Shown here: positions 24,986-39,900 of the stretch, piece after piece | Position numbering within the stretch: position 1 is the stretch's first letter | Layout of the letters: each line of letters starts with the position of its first letter | Origin: Datnioides undecimradiatus | Lineage: Eukaryota; Chordata; Actinopteri; Lobotiformes; Datnioididae | Length of the DNA stretch: 64,000 bases | NCBI GenBank assembly: GCA_008933995.1 | Contig: WARS01000029.1 | Coordinates: forward strand, 12,533,107-12,597,106 | Reading direction: 5' to 3' | The notes under the pieces: generated by a model | The model's database searches: none | Seen by the model: only the letters and a program-made list of their open reading frames with translations | What the model was told of the DNA's origin: nothing | Made by a program: the position numbers and the translations under genes

Positions 24986-27900
24986 ATACCCAGATAAGGA
25001 TTAGTGTGACTTAAGGCTGCTGAGTGAGCGCTCTTTAAAATCGCAGCTCTATGATGTACACTGTACTGCATGTCAGCTTTATTCCTGGGAGATCGACAGG
25101 AGGTTGAAGAAGAGATAAAGCAAGGGAAGAAGAAAATAGAGAAATAAGAGCAAGGAAAATGCATGAGTTGAGTATAAGAATAGCTTGTAGTTGTCAGGTT
25201 TTTGTTTTTATTCATTAGTTGCAACAGTAAGAAGTAGTGTATTGCAGTGTTAGGAGGCCTTGCAGGTTTCTTCATTTTGCATTCATTTAACACTGAAATT
25301 AATAAGCTAATGAAACACTTTGGTATTTGTTTTTATGTTGTTCTGCTACCTATGCTACTTGCTACTAAAACTATTGATACTGGAGTGTCTTCAGTAACGA
25401 AATGTATGTGTCTGTGCTGGAGAATAGAGAAAATGCTGTTTCTAAAACTTCTGTCATTTCTTTTGATGCTTGTACCTGAATCTTTGTGGCTTGGAGATGG
25501 TTAACTTTGTGTCCCTGTTTGAACTGTCAGCCTTATTCAACTGAATTACCGTGTTGGAGCTGCGTTAATGTGGTGGCTGCTTCATATTTGAAAATGTTTC
25601 ACCAGCAAATTGGCAGGATGCTTTTGTGTTTGTTACAACATTAGCAGAGTTTTACTAGCAGAGTGTTATTCTTCACTAAAGCAGGTCTAATCTGACACAC
25701 TGTACTTTTTGGTCAGTGGGTCAATTTTAATATTACAGTACAAGTAGAATAATAACTGAATAACCTGAATCTTGAAGACCTGAGTCTTTCTTCCATGCTT
25801 ATTGTTATTGTTCATATTTGGTTCTTCTAACCATTATTTCCCCCCAGTATGTGCCCTCGCCTCAGCAATGGCTACACTCCCACCCCTTTCCCAAGGGGCC
25901 CCACACACAGCTTGAGAACCAACGCACTACACTGAAACAGCAAACAAATGACAGCTGGACAGCTACTTCTGCCTCACTGGTCATTTGTTCCTTAGCTGCT
26001 GGGTAAAGATAAGGATTGCCCTTTATGTTACATCTTCTTTTTCACTGGGCCTGTTGTAACAAAGGGAGGGAGGATAAAGGAAAGTTAGAGGAGGGATGGC
26101 GTAAGCAGCACAAATGAAAAGGATGATATTGTATGGATTAGAGGGGAGACAACGGTAATTGGGATGTACCTGTATCTCTTGACTTTGACTAGACGATTAA
26201 TGATTTGATAAAGTGCTGCTTTACCTTGGGAGCAGAATTAGGCCTCATCCATCTGATATAACCAACAACCTCATTTTTCTGGCTTAAGATAACAAACGGT
26301 CTGCCTTCGACAGCAGTAAGAGTAGTTTGACAAGATGGATACACGTGGCTCCATGTATGCTGTCTCACCAGTGAAATGGCACTAGTACCAGCTGTGGTTG
26401 AGAGACCTTGAAACAAGTTTTTGCTCTCTGTGACAGAGTAATTGCAGTTTAAGTAAAACAAATGGCTGTAGGAGATCTTGTTTTGAGTGTGCAACATGCA
26501 GCACGTGATACATGTTTGTCAGTGTCTTAATGAATCTGCGCCATGTCAGTTTTAAAGCTCTCAAAACTGGTGTTTGGCTGCAGATTGACTTTTTTCTCTT
26601 TGTCTGTTTTCTCTTTCTCTCTTTGTTTTAACATAGCTCACTTAAAGTTTTAGTCACAATCAATATACATCATAACATAGTATATCATATATTCTTTGAA
26701 GAATCAGTTGACAAACTGTTAAAGTTAAACATGGTTTATTGCCAACCAAGTTGGAAAATTCATTCTGTTATATTTGGGACCAAAGGGCTTAGTTAATAAA
26801 AATCAAGTACTTACAAAGGTCAATCTCTACTGATTTACAACGTTTGACACTAGAGTTGAAACAATTACTTAATAACTTTAGCCAATTAGCAGAAAGTTAG
26901 ATGGGAAAAAAGAGAAAAAAGAAAACTATTTTTGCTGTTAACATAACAGTGAGGAAAAATGCAATTGACAGTTTTAAAATGACTAAATTCTTAATTCTTT
27001 GTTTTCTTCCGGTGTATTGTTGATCTGTCTAAATAACACACCTTTCGTGTCTGCCCATGTTGGGAGCATGAGACATCCTGCGCTGGGAGTTTGGGGATCC
27101 CATCAGGTGGGTCTTGCCCTTCAGTAGATGCTTGTACTTTGGATTGTGTCGCAGCCAGCGGAGCAGGGCCTCACAGGCATCGTTGCGCATACCAGTGTTG
27201 GTCAGGCTCACTGCCAAGGCCATGAGGGCTGGGAGGTTGTTTGGGTGGAGCTCCAAACACCTGGATGGGGACAGGACGCGGTCATTGGAGAGAAGAGACG
27301 GTGTAGGGTGTGAACTTCAAAGGATAATCTAGATTTGACAGGCATTAATTGGGACAGGCCAAAGCAAAGGAACATCAGGCAGAGGCTAATGATTTCTGGG
27401 TCAGGATGGCTGAGCTGCATCTCTCCTGCTCTGCCTCTGCTGCTGGGGACCAGGTCTGCATGTTGCCCTCAGCAGCAGGGTGAGATGATTTGCATTAGGT
27501 TTGCATTTATGGAAAAAAGTCCTTGGTGATTGTTCAAGAACTAGAGATGGAAAGTGTGTTTGCGTAGTGCACTAAAGTTACATCACCAGTTATATCATTG
27601 GGACTACTGCCATGAAGGGAAGGGCTGGCCTTTGTAGCTGAAAAGGGGAGAAGAGCAGTCCTGTGTTGGATGAGCAACTTGGATTAGTTAAGAGACTGGA
27701 GGAGAAGCCAAAGCAAGATTTAGCCTTCATCAAGATAGTTTTCAAGCCAGATTTGCTACAGCTGATGTGCCAAATTCCTTAAAACCCTCATAATCTTAGT
27801 CAAACCAAATTATTTCAGTCCCCAACTTCACTGTGCTGTAGGTGAAGATTACATAAAGTGGTTAAGGCCACTCAAATCCACTGTACTCTTTCTCATGCCA

Positions 27901-30900
27901 GAGGGACAGGAGAAGCATGTTCTCCAGGGACAGTTCTCAGATATGGCAGTTTTGTCTGTATACAGAGCTGAGCTGGCTGGTCATTAAACAACACCATGAA
28001 ATAAAGCAGAAAATAGTCATAAATCAGTCACTTTTTTGTTTTGCAAAACTGAAAATGTTTAATTTTTCCTGCGAGCTGTAGAGGCAAAACTCTCATAGAA
28101 TAGCCATGAAAGAATAGACTAAAACTGAAAAAACTTTTTTGGATAAGGTAAAAATAGTCGTTAGGCAAAACTCCTATGCTATTTTTGGTCAGATTCTGTG
28201 TGACATTATTTAATGAAGTAAAAAAAAAAACAAAAAGCAGAATAGAGCTGGATAAAATATGGCTTGCCAACTGAAGTGTTGCCAGTGTAGCAACAACAGG
28301 ACTAATGCCAGGTAAACATCTAATCTCACTTCATACCCAGACACTCCCTCACAGATGGAGCTATTACATAATAAACTAAAGTGTATGCCACGCAAACTTC
28401 ATAAGATCTGAATGGTGTTTCAGAATATGCATAAATCTATTGGATTAACAGAGATTTTAGCAGAAACGAAAAGTAAATTCTTCGCATTCTTTTTAATCCA
28501 GATTAAATTTAATTAATTAATTTAAATTTAATTTATAAAGACAGCAGCTAAAAGTTTATACTTTAAATATTATTTTTTTATTTCAAAGAATGGACAATTT
28601 ACTGTATGTTGCACTCAACAAAGGAAGGGTGCTTTTTTCCTGAATGGTTGGCTCTTGTGTTTTCAACTGACTTGTCAATGTTCACACTCCCGGATAGGTG
28701 CAATTTCTGGCTTCAGTGGTGTGAATGAAAGTGGGCCACCACCCATTGAGGACTCTGTTGATACTTCAGTTCTGTGTAATCAACATCCTCGTGGGGTGTC
28801 TCTATTTTAAGAATAAAAATCGCGTAATGTTTCCATCCAGTCAATGGTTGGATAGGTAAAATACTGATGCTGTTCGCCTCTGGATTATAAATACAATTTT
28901 TTACATAAAGATTTTGAGTTCTCATGCTGAATAGGCTGCTACCAAAAAGTTCATTGAAACCTCTCAGGCAAATTTCATACGCAGGGCTTCATCTTTTAAT
29001 GTGACATTTCCACAGAGTCCCACTTGTGCAAACATATGGTGTCCCCGAGCAGTAGCAGCTGTCAGCTCTGCCAAGTCTGAGAGCGATTTTTGATTTTTAA
29101 ATGGGAATTTGATGCAATTGTGTTGCCTTACCTCTGGAGGGAGACAATTGCAGCCTGCTCATTCTCATTTTCAGCCTGCGTGGTCCCCAACACTTGCCAG
29201 GCCTGCAGGGAAACAAAATACAGGTAACAGTAACCAGCAGGGTGGAAACCTGAAGTGCATAGCTGGTATTCTCCAGGGACTGAAACACAGTTACAATGGC
29301 TCAGCATAGTGTGTCAGACACAACGAGAGGGATCCAGAACAGTGCAACTGATATTTCAGAGAGGAGCTTCAGTGCATTTGCAAATTCAGACTCCATAGGA
29401 TGCAAAACCTTCATGAGGTCAACTGGGGTGCATGCAGTTATGATTAAAAAGTGTTTTTAGCTTGTGGGGTTGTCCTTAGATACTCTCAGATACTCAATTA
29501 AATCATCCAAGCAGTAGGACACCATTTATTATTCAGAGAAACTAAGATATGACTTCCTGAAATACTGTTGTAGCTCTTTAAAAAGTGAGGACTTAATTCT
29601 AACTTCTAATCTAGAACTAGCAAATGTTTGGCTTTTTTCGTTGAAACAACAACTCAAACACACAATGAAACAAGAAGAATAAGAATAGTTGCAGATTAAT
29701 TTTCTGCCCATCACCTTATAGATCAATCTTCTACATGTCCTTTGTGTTTTTGAACCTTGCTCTGAGGTTGGTTTTTGTCTCATTGTTGGCCCTTAGCAGG
29801 GAGATACAAATGGAAAGTACCCTTCATCAGCACAAGAGGGCAGACAATGATACAACTAACCCCACATCCAAAATATGAGATTAGGAGATTACTCCTCTGT
29901 ATTTTGTGTCTGTAAGGGCACCCTTAATAACCTGTTCAAAAGCTAATCTCTGTAGATGCTCTTTTGTTCCACTCTTTGAAATGAGGGTCGAAATTATTTC
30001 TGAATGATTCAGAGGTCTTCACAGTGGGGCAATAAGCCACTAAGCGCCCAAGGAGGAATTCTGGAATCGTATTAGTTCCATACACCATGGGATAATCCTC
30101 TCCTCGGAATAACTGGCACATTTCTGTATATTCCAGGGGATTCCAAAAGTACTTTGTATGAAGGTTTTGCTCTCTCAGCCTGCAAAGAGGTCATTTCTTT
30201 TCAAACGGGTAGAGTACAAAAAAGAGGATAAACCTGCGGTATGAGCTATTACTCAGCTCACTGGGTACATGGAAATTCTCATCAACGGTATGAACAAGTT
30301 GAGTATTTTGCTACAGTAAACAACTCTTTTAACAAGAAGAAAAAAAAAACCTCTACATGCAACCAGCAGCAGCCTGTGGGTGCTGCCTACTAAATCCGCT
30401 TCTCACAGCCTCTGGTCAGTGAGGCATCCTTCCTCTCTAGTGTCTCTCAACATGAGGTGGAGTGGGCTTGGATAGGACCTCAAATTGCACTGAAACCTCA
30501 ACTACTACAGTCAGTTTGACTGGTGCAGGACTATATTTTCACTGGCCATCTGTGCTATAAATGTGCTTTGATCCTGAAATTGCATCCTTAGCTGTAAATA
30601 CAAGTTTCTTCATGGTTAACTTGAAAAAATAGTGTGTGTGTGTATGTGTGTATGTCTGTTTGTGTGAACTAAATGAATTCACCTCTGAATCATGAGGGTC
30701 CTGCAAGACAGCTGCTTCCAGCAAAAGCACAGCGTTTGGCAAGTCTCCCTCTCGAGACTTCTTTAGCCCCTCTTCAAATGCGTTGGGCAAGTCCTTATAA
30801 GGATTATCTGTGTGGAAGTAGTAACCCTGTCAGCAAAAAAAAAAAAAAAAAAAAAAAAAAGGGACAGTGGCAATGTCAGTTTCTCTATTCCATATTCAAT

Positions 30901-33900
30901 TGCAAACCAGGGCAACTGTCCTGTGCAGTTGTATATTTAAGCAAAGCTCCAGTAGAAGGAATTGATCTTTTCTGCTTCACATCAAACCTGGGCTGGGCTC
31001 CCGGGGTTTGTCTCTTCTTTTTAAATGTTAAACTTTGCATTTTCAAAGTTTGATTACCCTGGTGTGTTGTTGAGTGTGGTGACTTTGAAACAGCTTTTTC
31101 TTTAAGAACTAGTTCTGCACTGGGATCAATCACGAAGCCCAAAGGTCTGATCTTGTATGATGTCCTGATATTATAAGAAGGTCAGCTGATCTGTAATTTA
31201 TACAGTTCAGCCATATGCTCTGTCCTTAGAAGAGGAAAACCACAAACATCCCTTATTATATCAGCACCACTAAAGCCATCTATATCTGATGTGTTTGACT
31301 TATATAACGCGCATGTAAATACAAGATGTAGATTTACAGAGTTTTGAGTTACAGTGACCTTATAGTGTTGCTGGTCACCTAAAAAGTCTTTTTCAATTTA
31401 TTATCAATTTAAGTCTTTTATTTTTTAAATCCCTGCTCCTAAGGATTAAATGAATAAGATATAATGTATTAATTATAAAGCTTTACAGGTGGGTTATAAA
31501 TAACTTTAAACTTTGAAAATTGCAATGCTAGTTGTTTCCACCGGCTTTAGGTCATTATGCTAAGCTAACCTAATCAGTCTCTGGCTTTATAACTACAATT
31601 ATGAACTATAATCTTTACGGTTAATGTACAGATATGGAAGTGGTATTGATCTTCTCTGAAATCCAGAAAACGAGCCAGTGTATTTACCAAAACATTGAAC
31701 AAATCCTTTTAATTTACCAGTAATGAGGAAATTTGTGAGCTATCAGTAGGGAGGACTCTCAAAAGGTTCTTTTCTCTTGAAATCCCACTTTGGTAGTTTT
31801 GCATGATTCAGCTGTATTTTAAAATGAAATACAATAGACATGCATTTTTTCCCATCAAATGTTGAGGAACTCATCTTACAGTATAACTTGAGAGCCATGC
31901 ATTGTTGACTTTACAAAAGACATATAGCATGCGTGCCTGTCAATTGCTGCATCAGTGTCATTAAGACAAATTTGTGCTGATTGTAACATTTTAATGATAG
32001 TGACCTTCTCATGTGGAGAGACACTGGAGGGAATCTGCGCTTGCTCGTTTTCCGTCAGCCAATTCCGCCGGGCGAGCTCTTCCCACTCTGCCTGCATCTT
32101 ATCCCAGAACTCGGTGTCTGACTACAGACGTCAGAGAGGGAGAGAGAGGGGGAGAGGAGACACAGTAGGAGAATGGGGGATGAATAGATGGTGGAAAGAG
32201 AGAAGACGGGGAGGTAGGGAAAGGGAATGAGTGATTAATGCACAGTAGAACAGCAGCTCTTGTAATTACCCATCATCCTACCGATGGAAATGTCACGTCT
32301 GTCTGGCTCACTGCCTGGCTATAATGTATGGACTTCACACTTCTGATGACTCGTTACATTTGCAAGTCAAGGCAGAGCTTAAAGGAACTTCAAAAGGAAA
32401 CAAATGGGTGGTCCCAAAATGAAGTTTAATCCACAAGATTAGAACCTGCTACCAGTTTCATATTGATTGACAGGTCTGTTTAAAATGCTAATAAATACTT
32501 AACACAAAGTATGTTTTTTTTCAATGCACTCTGTAATTAACGTCTATAATATAAAGCCTGTATTTTCATGTGATGGTCAAAAATACGCAAAATGTACGGT
32601 CAAAAAATGTTGGAATGACGCTTTAACCCCTGTATTAGCTTGACATTTGAACGGTTATTTGCTGGCATTTCAATTAGCTGGCCAAGTCCTTGAAGGTTAT
32701 CATGAATGACCCATCAGATAAATATGCAGTCCACCTTGTGAAATGGCTTTTTTACTTTCTGAAAATCAGAAAGTAAGACCCATAGAATAAGCATATTGCG
32801 AATGGCAACTGAGAATTATCTCAGCCCAGATAATTTGGTGCACAACCTTCTTTTTCCTGTGCAATATACTTAACACCATATTTGACATGTTATTATACAA
32901 TGTACACATCAACATCTAATTAATAACCAATTGCTTAACAAAAACAAACAAACAAGAAAAGCGCACACATTTTGACGCTTGATTTTAAAAAAGTTTAATG
33001 TCATAATATCATAATCACCCACATGAAGAAACTGTCAGCATTGCCTGGCAGTTGTTTACTTGGTCAGTAAAGAGATGTCATTAGATCACAGTAAGAGATA
33101 TTCTGCTATAAAGAAAACAGTGTTCATTTCTACACACACTCTGAACTGCTGCCAGAAGTTGTTGTAATTAATAATGCAGAGTCTCAAAAGCCTCAGCTGC
33201 GTTAAACGTAACACTATTTGGATGATCATTTTATAATTTTATAACCTTAAAGAAATTGTTCATGTGTGCTTTGCCTCACATCCAGCATTCGATTCAGTTT
33301 AAATGAGGGTTGTTTGTGTCATTTTTTTAAAAGATGGTTTGTGAGACAAACACAAAAAATTCCAGATCAGACCAGATGAATAGTTTTGAAAAACATGCAG
33401 TTAAAAGGAAAAGCAGAATGAAGAGCAACTCAAGAAAATATCATGAGTCTGACACACAATCATTGAGCTTGATTGCTTATGCTGATGGCGCCTGTGAAGT
33501 GATGTGTGGAAAAACCTGAAACCCTAATTTTCACATTTAAACTTGGACCAAAGCTAAGTTGTGTACAAACTCCACGACCAGTCACCAGTAGCATCATTAA
33601 TTGATAAAAGTTTGAAAAGAAAATTGTGATATTAATTTCAGTGTCACCTAGCCCTACTTGAATACTACTGTACAGACTTGAGAATACATTAATGGCATGA
33701 TAAATACAACACAACTTTTTTTTTAATTGTCAAATTTAACATGTTTAATATCCTTTTGCTTTGACACATTGGGACTACTGCTTTTTACTTTCCCACTAAA
33801 TACAGTGTATGTGCTCTTTTCAGTTGATCATGCAACACGAAAAATACTTAATTGCTTTGCTGATGACATACTGCTTAACTGGTTTATAAGTAAAATACAT

Positions 33901-36900
33901 GTAAAATCCTATTTTCCTGTTTGGACAAAGAGCATTTGTTGTTTTCTTTCCAGCCAGGTTCAAAATGCTCTGGTTGCCTCATAAACAAATTTCCAGTCTG
34001 CCTCTAAAAACTGGGGAGTCTGATGAGACCTGAGCTATGGTTTTGAAAGAGATGCTAAAACTGGATGGCTAGAACCATCATGAATGGCTTGTAGGTACCT
34101 TTATCTCCACTGTCTTTGACCCTTGCGAAACTCATTTTATCTGCCTTGGCCAAGAGGAGTTGAAACAGCGTCAGTGTGTTCAAAAAGCTGCATCAAGGGA
34201 TTTAACTAACACTAACAGTATTTCTCCCGTTTCACCGTCTTCTCATGGCATACCTGTGCACTTTAAAGCCTATTTAGCTGATTTTAGTCGTTTTCTTTTA
34301 AAATACAAACATTTATTAAGAACTCATAAATACCTTTTGTGTGCCAGACACCAAAATTGGGATGCATTCGAAGTAATGGCATTTTTGGCTTTTTACAAGC
34401 TAAGTAGGTCTAAGGACTGAAAATACTGTCAGTTGGTCAGTCTGCTACTTTGGTCTCAACTCAAATATCTTAACCATGGAGCTACATGCTGTTTTTCCAG
34501 AGCTATTTGCTCATAACATACAGCACTGTCACTACAGATGCAGTTAATGTCATGTCTGTTTTGCATATAAAACTTGTATTCATCTGCAGTGGAGTTTTTG
34601 TTTTCCAGCTGGCTGAGTCCATGATTCTTGGCTGTCTTCCTGTCAGAGGCAGAGCAAACAGGGAAGAATAATGCCAAACAGAGCAGAACAGCTTCATGTG
34701 AGTCCTGTATAGCTAGAAACTCATCAGTACATGACAGCGCCGTATACACTGAGTGAATGTGTAGTGCCACTGTAGAGGGGAGCAGGGTCAGAAAGATGTA
34801 CTGTAAGAATGTATGTATGTGCCAAAGGCCTTCTCATCACCACATCTTAGAGATTTGTGATTGACATGGAGGCCATAGTGTGGCCCCTAATGGTGAGAGA
34901 TGGCAGGTAATTGCAGGCTGCTGACTTTCAGACAAATTGCCTGAAGGTGAGTCCACTGTTGGCTGTGTGAGGAAGTGCATTATAAGACCTCCTGAGGTGG
35001 AGGAAATATATGGAGGAAGCCAGTGGTGAGGCTGGCACTGAACATGTTGTATTGAATTTAGTGTTACTGTCCACTGAAGCCTCGTTAGAAGTTCTCTTTG
35101 ACCAAGTTATTTTAAATACACAAATGTGGTTTTGTTGATCATGTGGTTATGTTTCATTTAGGTACTTGCAGGCAATATTATCTCCCATGCAAGTGAATGT
35201 CATTAAAATTATTTGTCTGGAGAACTCATGGTGATTTTGAATATTGGAATGCATTGGATCTAATAATTCAATGTGTAGTTATTAAAATTCTGCAATGTAT
35301 GTAACACTTTCCTTTGCAGTGGTGAATAAAACAGCAAGCCTAGAAACACTTCATTTAAAGTCTTGCATTCACAATGTTTCAAGACAAAGGAAAGCTATTA
35401 TTAGCAAAATGTACTGAAAGTTTGTAAATAAAAGAACTCAATGTATAAAATAAATTGATTTAGTCTTGTTTAATAGAACTAACTAAAATAAAAACTTGAA
35501 AATATAGTAAGAATAAATAACCTAACAGTACCTCAAACTTTCCACCACTGTTTCTGTTGCCAAAAGGTAGTCCCATGACAGCTCGAACTGTTGGCCCCCG
35601 CACCAAAATTGACACACATTGTAGTGCTGTGCCCTGACTTTATACAGTCTTTAACGCTATGCTAATGTGATTAGTTCTCGTGCTGCAGCCATTATGCATA
35701 GTTACATAATGTACTTCGCCTTTTTTTTTTAAAAAAAAAAAAAGATTTCTTATCATGTTATGGGCCTGTATTTGCATTGTGACCTAGTTCATCATCTTGT
35801 TATTTGTATCTCATAGACTGTCAATTGTTTACGCGGTGACATCCCATCTGGTGTGTAACTTGTCTGCTCCCTAATTGCACCATGGTTAACAACAAATAGC
35901 TGGCAAAACTGAAATGTTTTTAATTTATAAGAAATTTAGCCATATTTCTTTGTAATGCTGTGAAGGGCATTTTTTTGCACCGACACTGGCAGTTTAATTA
36001 TGTGGAACAAGGCAAAGATACAGCAGGGGTAATTTATATCCTGTGTATCACTGGAGCGAACCCATAGCTGTGACTCTAATTTCAGCAGCTCTGATGAAGT
36101 GTTACTTGAAATGGATTGAATCCAGAGTGCTTCCTCTCGCCAAATGTGTCACCACTGTTTGGAAATTAACTGGGGGTTAGAGGTGGTTTGGAGATTTATT
36201 AGTTACTTCATGAATACATTATTGACAACACAGAAAATTATGGCAACACCTTCAGACGTTACACATACCCTCTGCTGTAGGTTTTGGCTACTTCTAGAAA
36301 GTGTAGAATCCAATTAGTGTTTCTTAGTCACTTTGACTTAAAATATACGTTGGCGGTAAATAAAATGTAGTGAAAATTCATGTCGACTGCCAGCAGGTAA
36401 TTTGTGGAGTAATAATTAATATTAGGTCAGCTGAAATGTAGAAACTGGGGCTCTTAAACCAGTAGGAAAGGACTGGCATAGACTGACTGGGAGAACAAAT
36501 TATAATGAATTATAAAGAATATGGCTATATTGCTCTAAGAATTAGTGATAAAGAGTTATGAATGTAACTAACTGAAAACAGAAGGACTATATAAATAAAC
36601 AGACACATTAATCATTATCCTGTGTTTTAGCTGTATTTTGCTACATACAGATCCCTAACACTCTATTCTAAAAATCTGCACACCATTTTGCACATTAATA
36701 AAATTATATAGAAAACTGTAGACTTATAAGCTTTTGTTATCCATCAAACATGCTATTTCAGGCAAGTACAGTGACTCATTTTTTGTGATCCACTTAATTG
36801 TGTTTGTACTGCTGAAATGATCATTGTTAAGACTCCATAAAATAAAGCAGCTCCACTTTATTGAATAAGTAAATTATTATAGATCTTTAAATTTCCATTA

Positions 36901-39900
36901 ATTTGTTGCTTCAGCAAGGTTTTAAATTCTCAGTGCTTCCAGAATAAGATACTGTAGTATGATGTACAGTGAAACTATTTGATCTTTAATCTGTGTCTGA
37001 GCACTATAACCTTATCTGTTGTGTCAGTTTGAGTTGAGACTCAGCTTTTGGAGGGAACAGAGCACAAGAATAGGGCTTACTTATCCATGTTGCCCAGAGG
37101 GCTTACATTACAAGAAGTCTCATTATTTACCAGTGACACAGAGCAACCTCCAAAAAAAAAAAAAAAAAAAAGCCTTGCTCAAAGTCTGGTCTGGCCTTTT
37201 AATGTTAATGAGCCACCCACTGCTCTGCATAACAGGCCAAGTCGTTGGTCAGCAAGACAAAAATAGGAAGCCAGAGTTCCAATAACGTCACTCAGAGAAG
37301 AATAAATACATTTCATTGGACAAAGTGCTGCAATTGCATTTTGGCAGACAGTATTACCCACTACATGTATGCCTGTGATAAGAACACATGGAGTAGCTGT
37401 TGCCTGTTGTAATTGTGGGCTGCTGTATGACCTGTAGTTTCATTTTTCGCCTTATATTGTCGAACAATGCAGAGGCAGAAGGAGACAGTGTGGCACAACA
37501 CACCTCTGTTTCTAATTTCCTTTCACTGTCTGATTTGGGAAAAATCCATACACTTTAGTGGTAAATGTGTTACCATGGTTACACGTAAGTATATACATTA
37601 CTTGTACAGATTGCTTTTGAGCTCAAGTCCTTATAGTTTATGAACAGAAGATGAATTTGATTGTTGTTTAACTTTTAAATTTATGTTGAAACCAAGCAGC
37701 CAGCAGCAATCTGATGTGATTCCTTTCATGTATAGTCTCTATTGTTTCATTTTATTGTATTTTCTGCACTGTTACCTCCAAGTATTATATTCACCACCGA
37801 ATGCACTGCTGACCAAATGAACAGCCTTGTTGGGAAAATAAAGTAAATTTTAAATCTGAATTTTTTGGTAAAAAAAGTTTGGAATCTTGTGGTCTGCCAG
37901 AAGGCACACTGATGAAAGCTTTTGAGGGAGGTGAAAGCATCATGACACATTACTTTTGCCATCTGCATTTTCCTAGCAGGTCTGTGGATTAATACCACTG
38001 ACCTTTGGATCATAAGCCTACATCTCGTAACTTCTAGGCAGCTGCAATGCCTTTGATATCTCTCACTAAATCACGAGTGCCCAATATTCTGCGAGATAAA
38101 TGTAAAACTGGCCTGCTGGTGTTTTTAATCAAACAAGAGGCCACACAGTAACCTTCATCTTGTCTTTATTGTCACTATGGGAACATTTTCTTATGCCCCA
38201 CCACAAAACACTGCTCCCTGAGTTCACAATTTACTGTGCAGCTGTTTCAGTGGTTCTCTCTTTAATAATACCATTATATTGTCATCAGCTCAGAGTAATT
38301 GACGATATCCTCATGTGACATGGTCACTTACCTCCACAGAAAATATCACTTTATCAGCTTTTTTGTAAATGAATTCAAAGCTGAGGTTCCTCCCTTGGTG
38401 CAATGCAATTGTAGCCTTCCTTTTTCAAGGATTTTTCTGTGTAAAGGAATAAAACCTACACTTTCTCATCTGTGCCAGCTTTGTAAAATGGATTATATTT
38501 GGGAGCCTAATTCCTCGTCTACTCCCTCTGTGGGTCCTAATTTTCTTACATTTGGCTGCTTCATCTAATTGAATGAATTGGCAGAAAGGCGTTGTGCTGA
38601 TTTAATGTTCTCTCTGCCATCTTAGCTGTCTCTACCTCCATGTCTTTATAAGTATGAAAGCGCATGCATATGCACAGCTACTTAAATGGAAATTATCTGA
38701 TTGTGGGCTTTGACATTGGCTGCTGAAGCCAAAATGGCTGACCACTTGCGTTGGAGCACCCCTGGAGTAGAGGCCAGCACTCAGCTGCTTGATCGAACTT
38801 GTGAGATACTGTTACCAATCGATGCTCCATGCTCAGATGCTTGTCCGGGAGCATCTCTGAATCTCATCACTTACCTGCCCTCTAGCTGAGGCATGTACTC
38901 GAACTGTGTAGTTATTTGGAAAGATGCAGCTCACAGCTAATACAAGATGTGACATCATTGCTAACTTTGGGAAGGGATCCCCAAGCAGGCAGTCCACTCC
39001 TCTTAGGTTGCTCCCCTCACTTTCTCATCATCTTCCTGTCCCTGCTCTATTATTTATTGACCAATACGCATTGCGCAGTGTACAACAGTCTACTGTAGCC
39101 ATCAGTACAGCTGAAGTAACTCAATACTGCAGGGTTCACACCCATTTTCTGGGAAGGGAGATGTCCAGTAAGTGGTAGAGTGGTTTTAGTGCGAGTCAGA
39201 AACGAAACTTTCCTGGTTATCGATGTGATATAACTTTCCAAAAATATGTGAAGCTGAAAGAAAACTTTTAAAAGGATCCAGATCTGCGTAAAATAAAAAA
39301 AAAAAAATAAAAAATTAAACACTATGGACAGAAATTCTCAATAGACACCTGATGTACAGTGACAGTGCTTTGGGCTGCAAATAAAAGATTATTCTTTCCT
39401 AGAGAGGAGCAGGTTTTCAAGGAATTTTCCATGTTGTCATTATCACAAACACTATCACCTCCCTGATAGCACAAGAACGTCAGGCATGCGTCACAACTTA
39501 ACACCTGTAGTGTGTCCATACACAGTCCTATGAAAAATTAAGACATATCTAATTACTGGAACTGCACCATCTCCTGTGGAATCTGATACGTCTGGTGGTA
39601 AAATGACTGACCTATTTACCTTCCTATTGTTAGCCAGCTGAGAGTTTTCTGGGTCAAACACCCTGTGAACTTGAGTGTGTGAATTTAGCATGGACTATTA
39701 AACTGTCTGCTAGCACCATGGGGGCAAATATATAGCAGGAGACAGAATAGTGACCATTTGACAAAGAGCTAAAAGGGCTGAATGAGTCAAATAGCAGTCA
39801 TATCCACAGGGCTTCAGGTAGATCTATTCAAATTGCTCTAACAATTATGAGGCTTCATGGGCAGTGGTGAAGGAAATAAGTTATTGAAGAAAGTTTTCTT

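Noticed and set aside
26189..26497. Minus-strand open frame ending NSAPK|gtaaag, exon-like
   Set aside because: A cassette here would need phase 2-2 to fit between pex5l exons 27042 and 24941; its donor falls in phase 0, and no matching acceptor was seen.
34456..34770. 104-codon minus-strand frame in the 8.8-kb intron
   Set aside because: No PEX5L similarity; the junction there is phase 0 and no convincing acceptor/donor pair in that phase was found.
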